Source of the DNA: Apoderus coryli
Taxonomy: Eukaryota; Arthropoda; Insecta; Coleoptera; Attelabidae
Length of the DNA: 64,000 nucleotides
Assembly: GCA_911728435.2 (NCBI GenBank)
Contig: OU452199.1
Span: forward strand, 16,130,860 to 16,194,859
Direction: 5' to 3'
Position 1 is the stretch's first letter. Each line of letters starts with the position of its first letter. The position numbers and the translations under genes are program-made. The notes below the pieces were generated by a model. It was not told where the DNA came from, made no database searches, and saw only the letters and a program-made list of their open reading frames with translations. Of the stretch, positions 20,159-31,773 are shown piece by piece.

Positions 20159-22977
20159 CTATAAAAATCTTACAATATCGCTTCTGAAATAGTCCTCAAA
20201 GGTATAAAAAGCTTGAGATATCAAAAATGTTTTAATACTTTTGTTAAACTGGACTTCACCAAGGTTCTTTATGTGAGACGGCAGCTTATTATAAAATTTA
20301 ACACAATAATAGTCAGAACCTTTCCTAGTCCTCAATAGGCGGTGAAATTCAGGCAATATGTCATTGCGATTTCGTGTACCATAATTATGCATATCAGAGT
20401 GAAGAGTGAAATGCGAGGCATTGGCTCGAATGTAGCCAAGACAGTTTAAGATGTACAACGAAGGCAAAGTAAGTAGTCCGTGTTCAACAAAATACTTTTT
20501 ACAGCAGTCACGCCGACCGAGCCCCAACATTGTACGTAAACATCTCCTCTGTAGCTTGAAGATTTTCATTGCATGGGAACTATGTCCCCAGTTCAAAATA
20601 CCATATGACATACGGGAAACAAAATAACCATGATATACCGTCAACAGACTGGCGATTGAAACACTCTGCGCAAGCCTTCTAATAAGATATATGACCCTGG
20701 ACAGCGAGCACCCAAGTTCTCGAACATGACTCTCCCAGGTTAATTTAGGATCAAGATGAACGCCAAGGAACTTTACGCGAACATCGCTCTGAAGATCGAT
20801 AGGCGCAGAACGCAATGTAAAGTTCATGCTCTGAGTTTTAGCCTGATTCAAGCTCAGTTCATTTGCCAGAAACCAATTGCCTATGTCAGTCTCAACAGCC
20901 TTAACCAACTCCCCTAAATGGTCGTTTGGTCGATATCTAATCAGACTAGTTGTGTCGTCAGCAAAGAGGATTATATTTGACTCTTCTTGAAATTTGTATA
21001 AATCATTTACGTATATTAAAAACAATAAAGGTCCCAAAACCGACCCCTGGGGCACACCCCGTCCAACCCTTCGTCTGTCCGAGTATCGTCCCCCATACAA
21101 AACGTGCTGAAAACGATCGCTGAGATAAGAGCCAACCAAGGCAACACTGTCAACATCAAAGTTATAGTAAGAGAGTTTCTGAAGAAGCTCAAAAGCCTTA
21201 GTGAGGTCATAAAAGGAAGCAAAGGTGTCACAGCCCCGCTCCATGCCATCCGAAACATATTCCAAAAGGTTATTAATTGCAAGAGTAGTAGATCTCTTAT
21301 TACGAAAGCCATATTGACCTTGCATAAAGAGATTATTTGCTTCAAAATAATCAGTTATTTGATTTTTAATAATAGACTCAAAGATTTTCGAAAAAATTGG
21401 CAAGATCGATATTGGTCGATAGTTACTAGGATCTTCAACCGATCCTTTATTTTTGTAGATTGTAATAACCCTTGTCTCCTTCAAGACCGCCGGAAATACA
21501 GCGTCACCAATGCAATGGTTTATCAACTTAGTAAACGGCACCACTAGCAGATTCTTTAAAGTCCCAATAATCCTAACATTAAGCTCATAACAATCCGAGC
21601 TTTTTGTGTTTTTCATACCTGATAGTTTTTGACGTACTTCATTAAAGGTTACCGTTCTCAAACTAAATCCAGCAGCTCTAGTGGGAGACATATATTTCTC
21701 AAAAGTGACCGATGTGGCTGGTAGCTGTTTTATGATATCATCAGCCGCAGTTGTAAAGTAGTCATTTAAAATATGCGGAGTCAAGTTCTCAGCTGTCCCG
21801 AGATTTGGAGTTGATTCCCAATCCTTGACCAGTCTCCACACAGCAGCAGGCCTATTAATAGCGGATGCAATATACTCCTCATAAGCCCTTCTTTTGGCCT
21901 TAGAAAGTTCAGCTCGATATTGTTTTTATAGTGTCTTAAGGCGACTTTAGATACAGACTGAGAATCCGATTTATGAATCAAATGGATGGTGCATGGCAGA
22001 TCTCTTATCCTGCGCAAATCATCGCTGAACCAACTTATGCGACCCAGCGCTGATCCAGCAGTGACTGTTTTAGATTTAAGAGGAAAACAACTTTCAGCTG
22101 TATTTGCAATGACATTAGTAAACGTTAGAAATCTACTATCAATGCTTATATTTTGACCATCGATAAAGTCCCAATTAATATTCTCGATTCGATTGTACAA
22201 GTTAAAAAGTCCGTATTGAGTTATAGGTCTGTAACTAATTTTTGCAACAGGCTCCGTCGGGGAAGTGCGCCCTTCAAAGGTGAAAGAAATGCCATTGTGA
22301 TCGGACAGATGATGTAAATTAAAAGGTTTGAATGTGGTGGGGTTAACATTTATATTTGTGAATACATTATCCAGACACGCACTACCTCGAGTTGGAAAAG
22401 ACACAAAGCCCTGATAGCCATACGCCCGAAAAAAATTACACAGGTCGGCCGCTCTTGGATCAGTCCTTTCAAAATGGACATTAAAGTCTCCCGTGACAAT
22501 GACACTCTGGGATAAATTTATACTCTCCAGTATCTTAGCCATAATCTCAAAAAACCGACAGAGATCTCCATTTGGCGATCTATAAATTGTGACAATATGG
22601 GTAGAAAAGGTTTTTAGGAAAATTCCCGCAGCCTCACAGTTCACCTCCTCCGAATTTCCGGAGATATTCAGAACTCTGTACTCAATATTGTTTTTTAGGT
22701 ATATTCCTACACCTCCATGATACTTTGCAGTTCTACAGAAACCCGCGACAGCCCTGTAATCCCCACAACCTGTAATAGAAAATTCATTTACATTCAACCA
22801 ATGCTCGTTTATACAAAAGCACTCAAGTAGTTGGTCTTTGAGAACCATTTCAAAATCCAAAATTTTATTTCTTAAACACTGAACGTTCGCATGAAGCACT
22901 GAAAAAGTCACGACGCCTGAGCTGCGTCTCAATGAGGTACAGTTCACAGATCGTTTATTGGTGGGAACACTCTTCAA
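20159..22977 (-). pseudogene. LINE ORF2: APE endonuclease plus reverse transcriptase, frameshifted
   Basis: The endonuclease part (22977 to about 21935) shows VLHANVQCLRNK, CINEHW, VTGDFNVHF and LSDHNGISF, the Asn, Glu, Asp and His motifs of APE-type LINE endonucleases. The RT part (about 21935-20162) shows NYRPISILPIFSKIFE, SFYDLTKAFE (motif A), GVPQGSVLGPLLFLIYVNDL (motif B) and ILFADDT (motif C). It ends with the family's YNKLPSHIKNL block. A one-base-type frameshift near 21930, at TATAAAAACAA on the coding strand, splits the ORF. The usual six or so residues after D-L-T-K-A-F are missing, an in-frame deletion next to the catalytic Asp. No ATG is evident at the 22977 boundary (the codon there is TTG), and it overlaps the end of ORF1. 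Confidence 0.9.
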
Positions 22978-24267
22978 ACCTTCGTTATTGGAGGATCCAC
23001 ATTGGCCTTCGGTAGCACCCTCGGTTTCATAAAAAACTTAGATACTATGACACCAGTAGGCCATATATCCCTCTGCCATGCGCCTTTAAGGTTATTCTGG
23101 TTTATAGTAACCTTCATAGAACAGTAAAGGTCAGGATGTTTCGAGGCATGCAGTTCGCACTTAACTTCCGGAAAGTGGTGTCTAAGAATCATCTCAAGAT
23201 CAGTCGTAGTAGTGTTGGGATGCAAGCGAGACACATGCAGGGCAACAAACTTTGGAATAGATTTAACAGTGCCAATACTATCGTTACCTCCAACCATGAA
23301 ACGCCTATTACGTTTACCTTTTTGGAACCGCCAACCTTCGTTATTTTGAGGTGGGTCATCACTTTGGAATAGATTTAACAGTGCCAATACTATCGTTACC
23401 TCCAACCATGAAACGCCTATTACGTTTACCTTTTTGGAACCGCCAACCTTCGTTATTTTGAGGTGGGTCATCTGATGTTAGGTTTATAATGTCGCTCATC
23501 ACATTTGCTGCAACTGCATTATGTACTGCAGCACTTACATCACCTGACTGTACAACGCGTATATCGTTTTTCCGTGCATCATCATTTCTCTGCTTGTATC
23601 TTCTGTTCGATCCTTCTTTAGTTTTATTAACCATTTCAGTTAAAGGTTGTTTATTATCACCATCATTGCCATTATTTGATTTGTTTACACTTCGCTCAGA
23701 CTTATTTTTCACATTGTTGCCAATATCAATCCTGTTACTATTCTCGATTTGCCCATCACTAGTATTAGCAACAACAGTGCTATACATTACTGTAGAAAGA
23801 GGAGGTTTATTTTTAGCAACAACTGGCTCACCCGCCGAGGCCTGCCGATCATTCAGTACATGCCGGTCACCTCTGCTTTCAAGGTCACAGCGCTGTTGGT
23901 AATATTTGTTATTATGAGATTGTAATTTGCTTTGCAAAGATTCAATAACTATTTTTTGCAAGCTATTTCAGTATTCAACCTCGGCTAACAATTTGTTAGT
24001 TAAAACTTGTTCCCTTTTTAAACATTCAATGTCTTTTTTAAGTATATAATTTTCACCAACAATGGGATCTTTGATCAGTTTCCATTGGTCACAGAACCAC
24101 TTTATATTATCACTCTCATTACTCATTAAATATCTTTTGCCAACTGTCCTTAATAGACACACACACATCAAATGAAACTTGAAATCACAAATATTACACT
24201 TAATAAACTTCGAACTCACAAGAAAATTATCTGTACAAATTCCACACAACTGTGTGTCAGCCGCCAT
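22974..24267 (-). pseudogene. LINE ORF1: PHD-like zinc finger and nucleic-acid-binding protein, broken
   Basis: The start is ATG at 24265-24267 (MAADTQLCGICTDNF). The N-terminus has a C-x-x-C ... C-N-I-C-D-F-K-F-H-x-x-C pattern ending W-F-C-D, a PHD/RING-like finger as in ORF1 of several CR1-type LINEs. A Lys/Asn/Ser-rich middle follows (about 23900-23500). The C-terminal part contains VALHVSRLHPNTTTTDLEM, like the RRM-type fold of these ORF1 proteins. An in-frame TGA lies at 23968-23970. A 112-bp tandem duplication (23249-23472) shifts the reading frame, so the N- and C-terminal parts are in different frames, both reading the duplicated RRFMVGGNDSIGTVKSIPK segment. The stop TGA at 22974-22976 abuts ORF2. 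Confidence 0.85.
23249..23472. repeat. 112-bp perfect tandem duplication inside LINE ORF1
   Basis: Unit 23249-23360 (from ACTTTGGAATAG to GTGGGTCATC) is repeated at 23361-23472 with no difference I can see. 112 is not a multiple of three, so it causes the ORF1 frameshift. The identity of the units means the duplication is recent or an assembly artefact. Confidence 0.95.
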
Positions 24268-24677
24268 CTTTTTTAAGATTGATTGAATGAATTAACGCAA
24301 TTATTGGATTTATTATGCCTTAATGATAGCCAATGATTCAATGAATATTTTGGATTACTTATTAGTTTTTGATTGTGCTAACTCAAATTTCTGTAATTTT
24401 CTTTTTTTGATGTTAATTTTAGCAACAAATCTGAAAACACCTAATATTTATGAAACAATTGAAAATAGGTACAGAAAATATATATAGAACTTTCTAAATA
24501 ATCCAAAAATTGAATAACATATAGGGCATTGCATTTAAAATAAGAGAGTTGGAATAGGCCACTGTTACATGACACCTCCTCTGAAAAAAAAATTTTGTTG
24601 AAAGCAATGCGTTTTTCAAACATGTCCCAATTAAATTAACGTTGAATTTATTCCATTTGGCTGATACACACTGTATA

Positions 24678-26700
24678 CAGGGTGGTCCAACTTTTACCTG
24701 CATAAATTTCAGAATCGATAGATAATCGACAAATAATGTGAGTTTGGTTAATAAACTATGTGCGAAAAATGTTTCGTTACGAAGTTACAGGGTGTTGAAA
24801 TTTAAGAAATAAATTCGAATTTTATTAATATATTTATAACCAATTGAGATATTTCAATGAAATTTGGCACGTGTGGAGAGGTAATCTAGCTTCATTTTTT
24901 CATGTAATAATATTATTTTTATTTCCACCAGTGGCGTGCGTACGGCTACCCATTGCGACATTTTTCATGAAAAAACAGATACGCCACTGGTTTATCTCAA
25001 AATGAAAATCATAATTGCAATTCTTGTTCAATTTAAAAGAAAAAAGTACTCTTGCCTTTTTTTCGTATGACGCAACATTTTCGAGTACAAAAATAAAAAT
25101 CGTCTAAATTAAATGTATTGAAAACCAACATATAATAATGCCGCGGCTATTTAGTAACCAAGAATACGGTTTTTGCGAAGAAAATGCAGTAGTATCCGCA
25201 AGGGAGTATTCCCTAATAGACGTCATCCAACGAGAGAAGTTTTCTCTCAAGGTCATCGGACATTTCGAGAACGAGGTTAAAATACTACTTTTAACATAAA
25301 AAACAATAGAAAGCACCCTAAAAGAAACAATTTGGCGGATGAAAGGCGTATTTTAAGAACGTTTGATCGAAATTCAAACCTAAATTCACGAAGAACTGCT
25401 GTCATGCTTAACATATCAAGGTCAACCATTCTTAAGTCACTTCATAAAGATGGTAGAAAGGCTTACCATTTTAGGGCTGTGCAAGATTTATTGCCTTAGG
25501 ACTATGTTAAAAGGCATAACTATTGCAAATGGTTATTGAATAAAGTTCAAGTAGATAGAGATTTCCTGCATAAGGTTTGCTGGACTGATGAAGCTTCATT
25601 TACAAGAACTGATATAACGAATTACCACAACTTTCATATTTGGTCACAACACACTCCATACCAAGTGCGAGCGAAAAAGTTTCAACACCAATTCAGAGTG
25701 AACGTGTGGCTAGGAGTAATATCCAATAATCTCCTCGGACTATTATTTTTACCAGCTAGGCTCTCAGCACAATTATTTTTAGACTTTTTACAGAATAATT
25801 TAAATGATTTAATGCATGACGTGCCACTTCATTTACGTGCGAATGGTTGATTTCAAATGGATGGAGCACCAGCACATTTCGGGCGGAATATAAGAAACTA
25901 GATAACAGAGCATTACGGAAATCAATGGATTAGCCGTTTTCTTGGAGAAGTCGAAAATAACCATGAGGGACCTATATATTGACCCCCAAGGTCGCTTGAG
26001 TTGACTCCATTTGATTTCTTTATTTGCGGCTACCTAAAAGAAAAAGTGTATAGGGTGCCGGTCAGAAAACGCGAAGAATTACTCTTAAAAATTCAAGAAG
26101 CTTGTGATGAGTTGCATCGTAACAATTACATTAATAACATCCCAGAAGATGCCAATTGTGTATTGGCAATGATAGTCATTTTGAACAGTTTCTGTAAAAA
26201 AAAAAACTGGAAAATCTGTTATAACGTGTAATGATATGATATGTTTATGTTGATTTTCAATACATTTGGTTTAGACGATTCTTAGTTTGTTACTCGAAAA
26301 TGTTGCGTCATACGAAAAAAAGCCAGGAGTACTTTTTTCTTTTAAATTGAATAAGAATTGCAGATATAATTTTTATTTTGAGATAAACCAGTGGCGTATT
26401 GGTTTTTTCATTAGAAATATCGCAATCGGTAGCCGTACGCACGTCACTGCTGGAAATAAAAATAATATTATTACATGAAAAAATGAAGCTAGATTACCTC
26501 TCCACACGTACCAAATTTCATTGAAATATCTCAATTGGTTATAAAGATATTAATAAAATTCGAATTTGTTTCTTAAATTTCAACACCCTGTAACTTTGTA
26601 ACGAAGCATTTTTGGCACATAGTTTATTAACGAAACTCACATTATTTGTCGATTATCTATCGATTCTAAAATTTATGCAGGTAAAAGTTGGACCACCCTG
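24678..26700 (+). mobile_element. Mariner-type (IS630/Tc1/mariner) transposon, 2.0 kb
   Basis: The ends are CAGGGTGGTCCAACTTTTAC and the exact complement at 26681-26700, with TA on each side (24676-24677 and 26701-26702). The terminal inverted repeats are about 400 bases long and include CCAGTGGCGT motifs twice per arm. One decayed transposase ORF lies between. The site is empty in copy B (about 4095-4115). A shorter relative lies at 36095-37100. Confidence 0.92.
25138..26230 (+). pseudogene. Mariner-type transposase, multiply broken
   Basis: The ATG at 25138 starts MPRLFSNQEYGFCEENAV. After a frameshift around 25205 the HTH part continues with PNRRHPTREVFSQGHRTFRE. The catalytic domain then appears: VCWTDEASFTRTDITNYHNF (first Asp, about 25580), MDGAPAHFGRN (second, about 25860) and PPRSLELTPFDFFICGYLK (about 25990), where the third acidic residue is Glu in S-L-E-L instead of the usual S-P-D-L. 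There are stops after LLP (25498), HLRANG (25848), RN and IY. This type of transposase, with WPPRSPDLTPLDFF-like third motif, is widespread in insects. The element is inactive. Confidence 0.88.
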
Positions 26701-27254
26701 TATAGGTATAACAGAATTGTGTTTCGCGCTGACGATGACGTTGCAGTATAAATATTAGGTCTGGAGGACTTTTAACCCATCTACAAAATTGCGTTTTTTG
26801 AGAGGAATTTCAGATGTACTGTATTCACACGATTGTGTAATTATTCGATTCTGGTTGATTTTAAAATATTTAATCTCCGAAAATTCTAAAGATAAGTAGT
26901 TTGTTTCGGAGTCAAGGTGCATATAGTAGAAGTTTCTGAGCTGGGCTTCGACACTTGATGATGATGCTAAATATTACTATTGAAGTTTGCTAGTTATTCA
27001 GTGTGCTCTTTTCTGGAATGCTTAGGGTATATTATATAAAAGAATGTAAAAAATATTTTTTTGTATAGATATGTTAGGGTTTTCCTATTTTTTGCAACTG
27101 TCTATAATATGTGATTATAGTAAAAACGGAGTTAAGTGGGAGAGCACCATTTTGGTTAACTTCCGCTGATTTCCCATTCGTTGTCATTTCTGCCATAATT
27201 ATTGCAACTACATAGAGTCGCTTAATGTTGTTATACCAGTGTATAAGTTTGTTT

Positions 27255-28110
27255 TTTCAAAACTCTTTTTTTATTTATTTTTGTGATGACACTTATTAGG
27301 ATATAAAGTTATTTATTATTATTATGTGTATTTTATTGGATCAAACTAACCTGCATAAGCAAAAATATTTTTGAGCGTCTAGATTCATTTCGGGTTTTAA
27401 CAGTATCTCTGCTGGTTGTTTCTTGACAAGTTTTGTCTTTTCCCATCAACATTTCCATTGTTTGGAATGAATTACCCATACCTACATTATTGCCAGACTC
27501 GTTACAAGATAACTCTATCTGCAAAAGCAATTGGCTTTGATTTTAACAGTCAATGCAAAATTATTACTGAACCAACCTGCTTTGAGAGAACCATGTTTGA
27601 GAATTCCTAAACTGGGTTTGTGGCTTTGTGATGTTCATTATTTCGATCAATAGATCTGAGAGTTGATTAAGGCTACTCTATTAATATGCTAATACTTATT
27701 GTCACTTAATTGAACATTTTTTTATGGTAAACTTTTAAGTTTTCATTTAAATTCTGGTGATAAGCGAACTTGAAATTTGGAAACATTTAGGATTTTAAAG
27801 TTGTGTGTAAACATAACATACATTAGAGTAAAACCAAAATTGATTAAGCTTATTTAAAACATTTTGAAACTACAAACTTTGAATCTTATAACTTCAAAAA
27901 GAGCAGCCTTAAATGTTCTTCCTATTGATAACTGTATCTCTTCTGCGGCTCATACTTCTGAAAATCTTTTACTGGAGATGACAGCACTTCTGCAAAAAAG
28001 TAAGAATAATGAATACAGGGACATCTACCTAGTTATGCACAACTTCAATATTGTTGAATATGGTAGAACAAAGAATAATTTGGTTATTTGTGAAATGATT
28101 GCGAATACAT
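27255..28110 (-). repeat. Multi-part repeat, copy C, module M1, first unit
   Basis: Similar to 4540-5385 and to the adjacent 28215-28978, so M1 is tandemly doubled in copy C. It contains the best-preserved exon-like segment (27351-27520). The 140 bases before it (27108-27245) are absent from copy B. 28110-28215 is a poorly matched joint. Confidence 0.75.
27351..27520 (-). other. Exon-like segment with splice consensus, unknown gene
   Basis: On the minus strand, TTTTGCAG precedes 27520 and CAG|GTTAGT follows 27351. Between them one frame is open for 56 codons (IELSCNESGNNVGMGNSF, then a Thr/Ser/Lys-rich stretch), ending KIFLLMQ. The two other copies of this segment (28287-28450 and 4621-4781) keep both splice motifs but have lost the frame through a 4-base difference or stops. 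I do not recognise the peptide. It could be an exon of a duplicated host gene or a sequence captured by a transposon. Confidence 0.35.
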
Positions 28111-28214
28111 GAGCGATTAATAATTAAAAAAACCAGTTAGGTATAAACAATCAAATGCAAGCAGCTGCTAATCTTTTGACTCAACTTTCGTTTAGCCGAT
28201 ATCACATTTGTAGC

Positions 28215-28978
28215 AACTGTTCTTCTTAGTAGGAACAAAAGTTATTTATTATTATTATTATGTGTACTATATAGGATCAAACTAACCTGCAAAAGCAAAC
28301 ATATTTTTGAGTGTCTAGATTCAGTTCGGGTTGTAACAGTGTCGCTGCTGGTTGTTTCTTCGCAAGTTTTGCCTATTCTCATCAACATTTCCATTGTTTG
28401 GAATGAATTACCCATACATTATTGCTAGACTCGTTACAAGATAAATCTATCTGCAAAATCAATTGGTTTTAATTTTAACAGTCAATGCAAAATTATTACT
28501 GAACCAACCTGCTTTGATAAAACCATATTTGAGAATTCCTAAACTGGTTTTGTGGCTTTGTGATGTTCATTTTATCGATCAATATGAACGGAGAGTTGAT
28601 TAAGGCTGTTCAATTGAAATGCTAATACTTGTCACTTTATTGAAACTTATTAATGGTAAATTTGTAAGTTTTCAATTAAAATCTTTTGATAAAATACATG
28701 ATATTTTGAAACTTTTAGGGTTTAAAGTTGTGTTTTAACATAATATAAATTGGTGCAAACCAGCAAATTGATTAAGCTTAATTAAAACATTTTGAAACTA
28801 CTAACTTTGAATCTTATAACTTCAATAAGAGCAGCCTTAATAAATGTTCTTTCTATTGATTGCTGTATCTCATCTGTTGCTCATGGTTCTGAAAATCGCT
28901 TACTGGAAAAAATGGCAGCACTTCTGCAAAAAAGTAAAGTAGTAAGTAATTTGGTTATTTGTAAAATGAATGAGAATA
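28215..28978 (-). repeat. Multi-part repeat, copy C, module M1, second unit
   Basis: Second tandem copy of M1, ending at the TA in front of the MITE at 28981. The exon-like segment is 28287-28450 with TTTTGCAG and GTTAGT borders but no open frame. A second conserved block (28795-28935) lies downstream of TTTTTTGCAG on the minus strand. Confidence 0.75.
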
Positions 28979-28980
28979 TA

Positions 28981-29830
28981 CAGGGTGTTCGTAAAGGAAC
29001 GGAATGGGCGATTATTTTCAAAATGGTACATTTTTAAAAGAAAAGCCGAGATACGTCAATTTTGATTTATGTTTAGCAATTTTGTAGCCTACGTATTTGA
29101 TTCGCAATCTGCCGCATGGTGGCGCCACCATCTTCGGTTTGTTTGTTTGAACCCCTATTTTTTAGGGCACTTTAAAGTTGCTGCTCTTGTACTGGGTACA
29201 ATGATTTGCCACATGTGGTGGGTAACAAAACATTTTTTAAGAAAATGCAGGGGTTTCCCTCCTTATTCATTTTTGGATATGTCGCTTTGTGATAAAAAAA
29301 AAATATCTAATTAATTTTGTTTTTGGGAGGACAATCTAAAGCAGTCGCTCAAAGTAGGATAACCTCTACACAAATGAACGTTTCACGTTTTCTATCATCT
29401 CGGAGTACACAATTGTATCTCGCTTTGAATGCGGTGCCGTAATTCATCTAAGTGCTGTTGTCTGTTTAGGTAAATACGATTTTTGAGGATGTATTCATAG
29501 AAAAAAGTCTAACGGGTTCAAATCTGGCCATATGGCTGAACCATAATAAAGTATAGTTCGATTCAAAATCATTTGTTTAGTCAATAACAGCAGTTATAGC
29601 GAGTAACGTAGGTCAAAATACTAAAATTTAAATTTCTCAAAAAATTTCTTATTGTACTCAGAACGACAGCAGGAACTCACAAGTGTTCTAAAAAAGAGAG
29701 GTTGGAATTTGAAACTTAGATGGTGGCGCCACCAGGCGGCAGATTTCTGATCAAATACATGTCTTGGCTTTTATTCAAAATGATCCATTTTGAAAATAAT
29801 GGCCCGATCCGTTACTTCACGGACGCCCTG
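28981..29830 (-). mobile_element. Mariner-type MITE, 850 bp, keeping a transposase fragment
   Basis: The ends are CAGGGTGTTCGTAAAGGAAC and, inverted, GTTACTTCACGGACGCCCTG, with TA at 28979-28980 and 29831-29832. It is the same family as 5386-5929 and 2090-2411, but with about 300 extra internal bases containing a minus-strand transposase C-terminal piece. Confidence 0.88.
29335..29545 (-). pseudogene. C-terminal fragment of a mariner-type transposase
   Basis: The minus strand reads I-W-P-D-L-N-P-L-D-F-F-L (about 29535-29500), the block holding the third catalytic Asp, then a stop. After a frame change it gives a stretch like LDELRHRIQSEIQ and MIENVKRSF, the typical C-terminal helix region. 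It shows that the MITE family descends from an autonomous mariner-type element. The N-terminus and the first two catalytic motifs are deleted. Confidence 0.75.
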
Positions 29831-31771
29831 TATAAGCGATAATAATGTAAAAAGTGTTATAAACAATCAAATGCAAGCAGATATTAATCTTTTGTGGTAA
29901 AATTGTTAATTGCAAAAGAATGATGTATATAGAAATATTTTTAAATTCACTTACACCCCAAGTGTTCTCTCCTCTTCTAAACCAGCACGACATTTTTATC
30001 ACGCTTCCATCTGCCAGTATGTTGCTATTGTCCAATAGAAATCCTCATTTCGAGATTACAATCACGAGCCGAGCTACTTAATTAATTTAACGAACAACGA
30101 CATCGAAAATCACAATTGCCACCTCAAAAATTCACAAAGGTCCACAGTTCCAAGGAGCAAATAAAATATCTCACTCATTTTTACGCGTTACCGGCGAACG
30201 GTGTATGGCTTAAAATATCTGTAACAAAGAAAGTAAAATTTAAAATAATATACCAAAGTTATCAACTTAATCGGATAGTTTTTCTGTGTTTGTTTTCTAA
30301 TAAAACATCATTAAGCCTAATCTTAATGAATATATTTGAAGAGTACCTAACATGTGACTAACACTTCTGTGTTAAACTCCACTCCACTCCATTCCATTCC
30401 AAGCTTAACCTAACTAAACTAGGGCCAATGGGCACTTCTGAAATGTACAAAAAAAAGTATTTTAAAAATTATACAGTCACTGAAAATAAATTGTCATCCC
30501 TATAGTACCTACACCCTTGATAAAGCCACGGTGGAAACATGTCGTAAATTATATAAATAAATTGGAAATATTTATACTTAAAATTGTTTGATTAGTGAAA
30601 ATAAGAGAAGATAAAATTAGATACTTGTATACATATTTCTTTTAATTGACAAATTAACATATATTTTTAATCAAATGATTAGTTATTGTGTAATCTAAGA
30701 ATAATGTCATATTTTGTAGGATTCCTGGCGATGCCATGGAGTTGAGGCTGAATGTTAGTATAAAATTACCTCAGTTGAAAGAAAATTTTGCATTGCTGTT
30801 CTTTAAATAATAATATTATGTCATTCAAAACATGGGCTCAAATTGGTCTTTCAAAAAATTGCTTCTACTCGTATCAATAATTTTGTTAAACGCACGCAAG
30901 TAAAATTCTGAATCAAATAAGATTTTCAGCTTATCCTCCTAGCGGGACTGGTACATCATCCTGCAGCTTTAAATAACTACCTTTTTTGGTATTTTTTTCT
31001 TATGTGATCAATATTCACTATTTTGAACATAACTTGCTGTGGATTTAAACAGAATCATAAAAAAGTAGTTATTTCTAGCTGCAGGCTGATGTACCCTCAC
31101 CCCGTTCGCCCTTAAAAAGTTATCAACAAAACTAAAGATTAATGTACACAAATCTTTGCCATAACTTACACCTAATACTCCTTCCTTTGCTTATACTCCT
31201 GCATACCATTTTCCATACCAATACTCAGGCTCCACGTAGCTCAAAGCACTAATTTTTTCACAGAATAAGACATTTGGATTAACAACGAAAGTAGCTCGAC
31301 TAAATTAGAAATCGCATAACGTATTTTTGCACATACACGAACACATTTCTATTACGCGATGGACCCGACTCGACGGTAATAAATATCTGCAAAATAAAAA
31401 AAGAAACTATAACCATAGAATACGAGATAATCCTGTGCTACACCCTTACAGTTACCGAAATATTATAGTACTGAACAAAATAATATTTGGAACATAAATA
31501 AATAGAAACCGTATTGAAATATACCTAATACAAACAAAAGAAAAATTGTTAAATCCACAAAACAAAAACATAAACTTCATAATACTACTGGAGACCTATA
31601 AAAAAATTTATAGTAGGTCAAATATTAAAAAATCACCGAGAATGTAAACAACTGAGACTCCATGTTTCTTTAAAATATGTTTGGATAAGATTTTAAATTA
31701 TTAATTTACACGTACACAGTCTCTGCAAGAGTAATCACGATATGTATTGGGAAAACTATAATTTATTTAGA
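29831..31771. repeat. Multi-part repeat, copy C, module M2
   Basis: Collinear with copies A and B. It lacks the mariner relic seen at 7142-7690 in copy B. On the minus strand two conserved segments end in GTGTAAGT (31163-31170, after GGAGTATTAG, and 29949-29956). In the second, an open stretch MDNSNILADGSVIKM then WFRRGENT precedes the donor. Confidence 0.8.
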
Positions 31772-31773
31772 CA

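Larger units (their letters stand above)
20000..24290 (-). mobile_element. Near full-length LINE (Jockey/CR1 group), inactive
   Basis: The minus-strand order is ORF1 (PHD-like finger protein), APE-type endonuclease, then reverse transcriptase, the layout of CR1/Jockey-group non-LTR elements. The ends are approximate: the 5' end lies near 24290, just before the ORF1 start, and the 3' end is near 20000, with AATAAATATATCTATCTAA on the minus strand at about 20010-20035. I found no poly(A) tail or target-site duplication. ORF1 has a nonsense codon and a 112-bp tandem duplication, and ORF2 has a frameshift. Confidence 0.9.
24434..27080. repeat. Multi-part repeat, copy C, module M0, split by a transposon
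   Basis: 24434-24677 and 26701-27080 together match 3881-4500. The interruption is the mariner-type element 24678-26700. Non-coding. Confidence 0.8.

Noticed and set aside
23489..23902. 137-codon plus-strand open frame
   Set aside because: Antisense of LINE ORF1; its Ser/Leu-rich sequence is the shadow of a Lys/Asn-rich coding strand.
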